From positions 1-12,122 of the forward strand of contig CAYMKL010000178.1 in the NCBI GenBank assembly GCA_964390805.1: DNA of 12,122 nt, read 5' to 3'. The stretch is from CAYMKL01 sp964390805. GTDB lineage: Bacteria > Chloroflexota > Anaerolineae > VGOG01. Each line of letters opens with the position of its first letter. Positions within the stretch are counted from its first letter, which is position 1. The notes under the pieces are model-generated. The model was given only the letters and a program-made list of their open reading frames with translations, was not told the origin of the DNA and did not search any database. This document shows, one piece after another, positions 1-7,600 of the stretch. Made by a program: the position numbers and the translations under genes.

Positions 1-1001
1 CTGCTACTATTCGCGACGAAGGCATCAAGGTCGCCGTCGCCATCCACATCCCCCAACGCCACCCCATAGTTATCTGAGCTCCCAAGACTCTGGCCGCTGT
101 CGCTGAAGGCGCCCGTTCCATCGTTCAGCCACACCTTGTCGGCCTGGCTACTCCAATTCGCGACGAAGGCATCAAGGTCGCCGTCGCCATCCACATCCCC
201 CAGCACCACCTCTCGGTTGTCTGAATTGCCCAGCCTCTGGCCGCTGTCGCTGAAGGTGCCCGTCCCGTCATTCAACCAGACCTCATCGGGCCCGGCGCCA
301 TTACCGATCCCGACGAAGGCATCGAGGTCGCCGTCGCCATCCACGTCCCCCAGTGCCATGCCCTCGCTGTTTGAACTGCCCAGGCTCTGGCCACTGTCGC
401 TGAAGGCGCCCGCCCCATCGTTTAGCCACACCTTGTTAGCGCCGCCCCAATTCGCGACGAAGGCATCAAGGTCGCCGTCCCCGTCCACGTCCCCCAGCGC
501 TACGGTACGGCTATTTGAACTGCCTATACTCTGGCCACTGTCGCTGAAAGCGCCCGTTCCATTGTTCAGCCACACCTTGTTGCCGGTTCCCCAGAAATTC
601 GTGACGAAGGCATCGAGGTCGCCGTCGCCGTCTACGTCCCCCAGCGCTACGGTATGGCCGTTTGAGCTACCCAGGCTCTGGCCGCTATCGCTGAAGCCAC
701 CTGTTCCATCATTCAACCACACCTTGTTGGCTCCCCAGTTCACGACGAAGGCATCGAGATCACCATCCTTGTCCATGTCTCCCAGCGCCACTCCAATGCT
801 CCTTGAGCTACCCAGGCTCTGGCCGCTGTCGCTAAAGGTGCCAAGCGTGCCCCCTTGCACGCCTCCATCGTTCAGCCAGACAGTGTTGGCTTGATTATCG
901 TCATTGCCAACGAAGGCATCGAGGTCACCGTCCCCATCCAGATCCCCCAGGGCCACGGCATAGCTTTCTGAATTGCCCAGGCTCTGGCCACTGTCGCTGA
1001 A
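1..1001 (-). repeat. Seven tandem FG-GAP/VCBS repeats
   Basis: In-frame tandem repeats of 141-165 bp start at 1001, 836, 695, 548, 404, 254 and 107 (minus-strand order, residues F187, F242, F289, F338, F386, F436 and F485). Each begins FSDSGQ, continues through LGDVDGDGDLDAF and ends near VWLNDGTG. The calcium-loop segment is nearly identical in DNA between copies. Variation is concentrated just after AFV, where 2-10 residues differ (for example GNDDNQAN, TNFWGTGN, GIGNGAGPDE). Copy 2 has an atypical loop with K in place of the first G (DMDKDGDLD). Copy 7 is cut by the window edge. Confidence 0.95.
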
Positions 1002-1559
1002 GACGCCGTTGCTGTCTGCAACCGTCGTCCAGTATTGCCAGACGGTGGGTGAAATGGGTGCGTGGCCATCCAGGCTCAACGTACCGGTAGTAGCGCTGGT
1101 CTGTACGAGTTCTCCCGGTTTGAAAGGCTGGGAGGGCGCCAGGCTGATGGTACTGCCGTTCACGCTGTAGGTTTGTGTCAGCAGGCCGGTCTGCATGGCG
1201 TGCACGGCAAAAGTGCGTGTGCTGACGGTTGTCGCGCTGATGGCTTGACTATAGGTAATGGAGACGGTTGCCGTGAGCGAGGCCGTATGTGTGTTGGAGG
1301 GTGGGGCAAAACCTGTCAACTGTGGGTTGTCAGATGCCACCCACGACAATTCGGCTTTGTACCAGGACGGTTCCCCAAAAGGATTATCGTTGTCGGCCAG
1401 GACAAGCGCGGACGGCCAACCGTCAACCGCCGTTGACTGGTGCGTGGTGGTCTGCGGCTTACCGTCAGTAGTAGCACTGGTCAAGGGCTGGGTTGTCAGG
1501 ATCAGGCAGATAGTTAAGGCTAGAACAGCAAGTGTCCCCAAAATCCATTGTTTCTTCAT
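1..1559 (-). CDS. Secreted FG-GAP/VCBS-repeat protein with Ig-like domain (3' end outside window)
   Basis: Reading the minus strand from the ATG at 1559-1557 gives 519 open codons with no stop before the window edge, so the C-terminus is missing. Residues 1-29 form a classic Sec signal peptide: Lys-Lys after Met, a hydrophobic core from I6 to L21, and a likely cut after T-S-A29. Residues about 60-175 resemble the SbsA/Big_5 Ig-like fold, with an AVHAMQTGLLTQTYSVNG stretch followed by a PFKPGELV turn. From F187 there are seven FG-GAP/VCBS repeats of 47-55 residues, each with a D-x-D-G-D-G-D-L-D calcium loop followed by AFV and then VWLN. Such repeats usually build a calcium-stabilised beta-propeller in adhesins and surface proteins. 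A Shine-Dalgarno GGAGG lies 11 bases upstream. The gene follows the giant surface-protein gene by 93 bp on the same strand. Partner or ligand cannot be read from the sequence. Confidence 0.93.
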   Translation of the reverse strand, partial: MKKQWILGTLAVLALTICLILTTQPLTSATTDGKPQTTTHQSTAVDGWPSALVLADNDNPFGEPSWYKAELSWVASDNPQLTGFAPPSNTHTASLTATVSITYSQAISATTVSTRTFAVHAMQTGLLTQTYSVNGSTISLAPSQPFKPGELVQTSATTGTLSLDGHAPISPTVWQYWTTVADSNGVFSDSGQSLGNSESYAVALGDLDGDGDLDAFVGNDDNQANTVWLNDGGVQGGTLGTFSDSGQSLGSSRSIGVALGDMDKDGDLDAFVVNWGANKVWLNDGTGGFSDSGQSLGSSNGHTVALGDVDGDGDLDAFVTNFWGTGNKVWLNNGTGAFSDSGQSIGSSNSRTVALGDVDGDGDLDAFVANWGGANKVWLNDGAGAFSDSGQSLGSSNSEGMALGDVDGDGDLDAFVGIGNGAGPDEVWLNDGTGTFSDSGQRLGNSDNREVVLGDVDGDGDLDAFVANWSSQADKVWLNDGTGAFSDSGQSLGSSDNYGVALGDVDGDGDLDAFVANSS

Positions 1560-1570
1560 CAATAGCACTT

Positions 1571-1575
1571 CCTCC
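1571..1575 (-). promoter_or_regulatory. Shine-Dalgarno site of the FG-GAP protein gene
   Basis: The minus strand reads GGAGG here, followed by AAGTGCTATTG and the ATG at 1559. The 11-base spacing is slightly long but usable. It supports the ATG start, which also gives a proper signal peptide. Confidence 0.7.
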
Positions 1576-1593
1576 GAGAGTACTTGCTTCGCC

Positions 1594-1629
1594 TGCCCCC
1601 AGATGCCTTTGAGGGATCATCCGGGGGCA
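1594..1629. other. Intergenic inverted repeat (hairpin; possible non-canonical terminator or attenuator)
   Basis: On the minus strand TGCCCCCGGATG (1629-1618) and CATCTGGGGGCA (1605-1594) form a 12-bp stem. Eleven pairs are Watson-Crick and one is G-U, around a 12-base loop. It sits between the stop of the giant gene (1653) and the Shine-Dalgarno site of the next gene (1575). No run of T follows it on the minus strand, so it is not a standard intrinsic terminator. It could instead protect the 3' end of the upstream message, attenuate read-through or terminate imperfectly. On the plus strand the only T-rich stretch downstream is a weak ATTTTG. The rest of the 93-bp gap shows no convincing promoter boxes. 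Confidence 0.5.
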
Positions 1630-1652
1630 GACGGTAAGGTATTTTGCGGCTC

Positions 1653-4600
1653 TTACTCCTCGACCATCAGCGGGCGATCAGGCCGCCGTTGTCTCACCAG
1701 CGTCAACGATGCCGCCGGACCCAGATCACTAGCGTCCACCGTCCGACTCACGAATCCACCATCGGTACCACGTGCCACCAGCACCACCGCGTCGCCCGCA
1801 GCCGAGTAGGTGAAGTATCCACTTCCATCCGCCAACCTCGCGTTGCCCAGGTTAGCCTGCCACCAGCCACCAGCGTCCACCAGGGCCGACATCACGGCGG
1901 CTTTACCCGCACTGCCCTGACCATCTCTGTCAGCCAGCGTGAGGTAGACGATCGCCCCCTCAGCCGGCGTCACCCCGTCCGCCAGGAACACCTGCCCGTA
2001 GACAGCATGGGAGTCAGGCAAGGTATCCAGGGTCGGCAGGGTGGCAATTGCATAATGCTTCCCTGCCTTGTCGTCAACCGTTGCCCCAGAGTGGATGTCG
2101 AAGAGGTAGGTCGTCTTCGGAGCCAACCCCGTGACCACCACGTAGTGACTCTCACCAGCGAAACCCTTCCCTCGCATATCGTAGAACACTCGCCCGTCGG
2201 CGAACTCCATGTAGCCGCTCGCCTCCCTGTCCGTCGTCCAGGAGACGGTGAAGGAAGTGTCGCGCAAGTTGGTCATTCGCACGTTCTCTATTCGCACCTG
2301 CGCCTCCCGCGCCGCCAGAGGCATTTCCTGGGGAAGAGCCAACGGGCTGGCCAGCCTGGAAAGCACCGGGCAGGTTGGCGTCACGACGCCGGCAGAAGCC
2401 GCCTTGACGAAGTAGCCCTTGCCGATCTTGATGGCGAAGTCGTTGAAGGGCAGGCCACAGATGTGACCATCCCAACCGCTGGCGTACCAGCGGTCAATCT
2501 CGATGGCCGTCACTCCCTGGCTGATGATCTCGTCGCACAGGCTTTCGGCCGTGTACTTATCGCAGTGCGGCACGCCGATGGAGTTCCAGCCTATCTGCAG
2601 GTCAAGCGGCACGGGCGTTGTCACCTCGTAGCCCTCGATGGTCCAGGTGCTGACGGCGTTGCTGCGGATGAAGTAGTCGGAGCCCAACTCGATGGTGAAG
2701 TCATTGAAGGGCAGGCCGCAGATGTGGCCGTCCCAACCGCTGGCATACCAGCGGTCAATCTCGACTGCGTCCCCGCCCTGGCTGTTGATCTCACTGCACG
2801 CGCCCTCGGCTGTGTAGGGGGTGAGCGGAACCAACGGCAGGGAGATGTGGTTCCAGCCAATCTGGATGTTGATCGGCCAGGTGCAGCGGGAGACATTCAG
2901 TACGATGGGGGCGGCAGGCGTATCTTCTGCCGTATCCACCGCCAGGCAGCCCACGCCATCGGCGGCGCCCTGAGCCTTCAGCAGGACCCAATCACCGCTG
3001 GCTGAGTAGTCGAAGTAGCCGCTCAGGTCGCCTGTCCTGGCGTTGCCCAGGTTGGCGTTCCAGTAGCCGGTGCCGTCCACCAACGCTGAGAGAGACGCTG
3101 CTTCGTCGGGGCTGCCGCTGCCGTTAGCGTCCCGCAGCGTGATGTAGACGATGGCGCCTTCGGCCAGCGTCGTCCCGTCCTCTTTGAACACCTGGCCGTA
3201 GATAGTGTCCGACGCTGGCAGGCCCAGTGTAGGGCCAGTGGTCACGCTGTGGTGAGCGCCGCCATTGTCGTCCACCGTCTCGTCGGAGACGACGTCGAAG
3301 TAGTAGGTGGTGCTCGGAGACAGGTCGGTGATGGTGACATAGTGCGTATCGTCTGTCGTACCAGCGCCCCGGTCGTCGTAGGCAATCTGGTCGAGACCTG
3401 TACTGAGCCCAGTCGAAGTAGTGGCCGGGTCGGTGCCGTAGTTTAGGCGCCCATCTGAGGGGATGTCGGTTATCCAGGAGACAGTGAACGACGTGTCGCG
3501 CACATTCGTCACCCGAACTTCGGAGATAGCAGGTGGAACGAGATCCACTGTGGTGAGGGTATCTCCATCGCTGCCAGGATATGCCTCCACGTTCCCGGCG
3601 TTGTCCCTGGCGCGAGACTGAAAGTAGTAGGTGTGGCCATCCTCGCCGGTGAAAGTGGCCGAGATCTCGGTGGTCTCGGCCAGCCAATCAGTCCAGGGGC
3701 CGGCACCATCCCGGTATTGCACGTCGTAACTGGCAATGCCGGCGGTGGCATCGGAGCCCGACCAGGAGACGGAGAAGGAGAGGGTGGATTGGTAGGTGGG
3801 TAGATCGGTAACCGAGGACGAGGGTGGGACGGTATCCAGGATAAACATGTTCCGTGTATCCGTCCCTATCGGATTCCCAGATAGATCCTCCGCCCCGGCA
3901 ACGCTGATATGGTACATCCCATCTCCCGTCGTGTCCGTGAAGGTGTAGGCGCCGTACCACTTCGTGGGGTCGCTGTCCAGGTAGCCGTTGGTATACCCGG
4001 TATCGGTCCTGGGAGCGATGGTGTAATCGGTGTAAGGAGCGTCCATACCAATGGTCACCGTCGGAGCAGCGGTGGTGTTCATCTGCTCGGAGAAGGTGAC
4101 CTCGAACTCCACCGTCTCCGCCTTGACAGGGCTAGATGGGGTCATCTCTACCACCACTGTGATCGGGCCATCCGCGATGGGAAAGGCTTCTTGGCCGCTT
4201 GCTGAATCTCCGTGATTGAGTACCACGACGGAAGGCCTGATGGGCTCGTCGTCCACGTAACCATCACCATCCGTATCGCAGAGCTGCTCCATCCCCAGGA
4301 CTTCGAACGCGGCCGCCCCGACGAAGTCATCAGGCAAGAACTCCTGGTATGCCAGATCTATGGTCTTCAGGTGCTTGGGGTGCAGCCACGGGACGTCAAT
4401 TGTCCCCACGCTCGTGCCGGTCTCGTCCCAGATCCATATCCTGCCCCAGAATTTGTTGCAGTAGGAGTCGTTGCGGATGGCGATCCTGGAGGTCGCCTGG
4501 GATTGTTTAGAAATGAGAGGTAGGGCAAAGGTGGTCGTTCCCGCTACTTGCTGAGGGGTGAAAGCGTTGTAGGCTACATCCTGGGTCTCGCCAGCGACGG

Positions 4601-7600
4601 TGGGTCTCCAAATACCCAAGTCTGGATCCCATATCGTGGTCCTCTTGATGTCTACCACAGCTAAGATGGGCTCACCTCCGTGCGGCTCCTCAGGATAATC
4701 CACCTGTTCGTGGGACTTGATCTCGGCCGCCCCAACGTAGTCGACGGGGATGATGCCCAGGTCAACAATATCTGACAGGCGCCAGGTGGTCGTGCCGTTC
4801 CGACAGACCCAATCGCCCACGAAGAGAATCTGGTCGCCACTCTGGTCGAAGAACTCCACGGTGACGAAGGTGGGCATAGAATTCTGGGTCAGGTTCAGCA
4901 CCTGAATCTGTGTGTCCCAACCACTAATCTCTCGATAGAACAATGGCGCATAGTTGGTAGTGGCCTCATAATCAGGATAAAGCACACCGGCATGGGTCAT
5001 AAGCATGGTGGAGTCGGCATTCCATCGGTCCACGACGATGGCTAAGGGCTCGTTGGCCGTGATATAGGCCGAGCCTAGCCAGGGCGCTACGCCTGGGTCG
5101 CCTGGGTTGGTACCCGGATACGGCGTGTTCGCATCGGGGTCTGGGCCTATGTGGATGGCCTCACCTGGCGCTATGGCCGCGATGTGCTGCGCTTTCATGT
5201 ATTCGCAGTTGCCTTCCGGCTTGTAGTAGAGCCAGACGGAGGCGCAAACTTCCCCCGCATTTTGGATGATGATGGTGCTATCCAAGCCATCGTAGCCGTG
5301 CATGACGTTAGGTGCGAAGTACTCGTAGGGGGGACCCGTACCCAGCGTGTTTTCGGAGAAGCCGTTGTACGTGCTAGAAGCCGAAGCCCCGTTGGAGGCC
5401 AGCCTATCAACGGTGATTGCCAGAGGCTCGCCGCTGTAGGCGTAGGTATCCTCCCAGTTCATCCATGCCCCACTGCCATCAATACTGCCTGCGGCCTCGC
5501 ATGCGGTCTCAAAAAGATCATCTGATACCGAATAGACGATGGCCGATTTAGCCTCGGCGGGGATTTCGTCTTTCACAGCACCGACGCCCCAGTTACCAGG
5601 GATGAATTGGCAGTGATGGGCCACAGGGCCGGGATCGTTGGGCAGGCATGTGTCGGAGTAGTCTCCCCAGAAGAAGATGATCACCCCGGTGTCAGCGTCT
5701 CCCACGTTTTGCATGTGGATCCGCGTTTTCCAACCGTCATCAGCGTCAATGATGGACAACTGGATGCGCGTGTCGGGAGGGAGCGCGGGTGTGCTGGTCG
5801 GTGTCGGCGTCTCTGTCGGTGTGCTGGTTGGTGTAGGCGTGACTGTATCCGCAGCTACTGATATGGAAAAGGCTTCCTGGCCGCTTACTGAACCATCAGG
5901 GCCGTGATTGAGTACCATGACGGAAGGCATGATGGGCTCGTCGTCCAGGCGGCCATCACCGTCCGTATCGCAGAGCTGCTCCACACCCCGGACTTCGAAC
6001 GTGGCCGCCCCCACGAAGCCCGGACCTACATTCCCAAAGTAGTTGAGATCGCAGATACTCATGTGCTTGGGATGCAACCAGGACACGGGGAGGGTGGCTA
6101 CACTGTTGCCGGTCTCATCCCAGATCCATATCGTGCCCCGGAACTTGCTGCAGTTAGAGTTGTTACGGATGGCGATCCTGGAAGTCGCCTGGGATTGTTT
6201 GGATATGGCGGGTAAGGCAAAAGCGGTCACCCCTTCTACCTGCTGAGGGGGCAAGGTGCTGTAGCTCAATGCCTCGCCGCTAGCGCTGTTCATTAGACTT
6301 ACCACAGAAGCGATAGGCTCGCCCGGCTGCTGCCCTGGATAATCCACTTGCTCGTGAGACTGGATCTCAGCCGCCCCAACATACTCGAAGATGTCCAAGT
6401 CAGTGATATGTGGCAGATAGAAAGTGTCTGTACCGTTTGGACAGACCCACTCGCCCACGAAGAGGATCTGGTCGCCACTCTGGTCGAAGAACTCCACGGT
6501 GACGAAGGTGGACTCACTTTCGCTCAGGTTCTGCACCTGAATCTGTGTGTCCCAACCACTAAGCTCTCGATAGAGCAATGGCGCGTAGTTGGTGGAAGCC
6601 CCATAATCATCAGCTACAGCACTGTAGGTTAGAAGCATCGTAGAGTCGGCGTCCCATCGGTCCACGACGATGGCTAAGGGCTCGTCGGCCGTGATATAGA
6701 CCGAACCCAGCCAGGGCGGATCGAGTTCCGGCGTCGGGAATGGCATGTGGGCATCAGGGCCTGGGCCTATGCGGATGGCCTCTCCTGGCGCTATGGCGGC
6801 GACGTGTTGCTCTTTCACGTACTCACAGTTGTCCTCTTCCCTGTAGTAGAGCCAGACGGAGGCGCAATCGTCGCCTGAGTTCTGGATGGTGATGGTGCTA
6901 TCCAGGCCGTTGTAGCTGTGCATGACGTTAGGTGCGTAGTACTCGTAAGGGGGCTCTGCACCCAGTGTGTTTTCGGAGAAGCCGTTATACATGCCAGAAG
7001 CCGAAGCCCCGTTGGATGCTCGCCGATTAACGGTGACGGCCAGGGGCTCGCCGCTGTATGCGTAGGCATCCTCCCAACTCATCCATGCTTCGTAGCTATC
7101 AATACTGCCTGCGGCCTCGCATGCGGCCTCACGAAGATCATACGATACAGAGTAGGCGATGGCCGAGTAAACGCCGTCCGGGATCACGTGGCGCAGGGTA
7201 TAGACCCCATTCTCGGGCACCAGCATGCAGCGTCGAGTGATGCCGGGAGCATTGATTGGGCACTGGCCAGAGTAGTCTCCCCAGAAGAGGGTGACCACTC
7301 CAGTGTGAGCATCTCCCACGTTCTGTATCTGGATCTGTGTTTCCCAACCGTCATTGATGTCAATGGCGGGCAGTGCGATGCGCGCGTTGGGATCGGGGGT
7401 GGGGATGGGAGTGGCCGTCGGCGTGGCTGTTGGTGTGGCCGTAGGCGTGGCTGTACCTGTGGTCACGGGAGTGGGTGTCCAGGTGGGGGTGGGGGTCGGC
7501 GTGGGCGTAGCCACCGCTATGGGGAAGGCTTCCTGGCTGCTTGCTGAACCATCGGGATCGTCATCGTAATTGAGCACCATGACGGAAGGCATGATGGGCT

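Noticed and set aside
136..894. Plus-strand repeat protein with KASRSPSPSTSPS units
   Set aside because: It is the antisense reading of the FG-GAP repeats. The minus-strand frame gives a signal peptide, calcium loops and a good Shine-Dalgarno site, whereas this frame gives low-complexity Ser/Pro sequence.
1594..1629. Standard Rho-independent terminator
   Set aside because: The stem is good but no T-run follows on the minus strand and only a weak ATTTTG lies on the plus strand, so it is listed as an inverted repeat instead.
1560..1652. Promoter for the FG-GAP gene in the intergenic gap
   Set aside because: I could not find a convincing -35/-10 pair on the minus strand. Only the hairpin and Shine-Dalgarno site are supportable.
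1644..3005. Plus-strand open frame of 453 codons
   Set aside because: It lies wholly antisense to the giant gene's duplicated C-terminal domains. Its product is Arg/His/Gly-rich with no domain, and it is explained by the third-position GC bias of the minus-strand gene.
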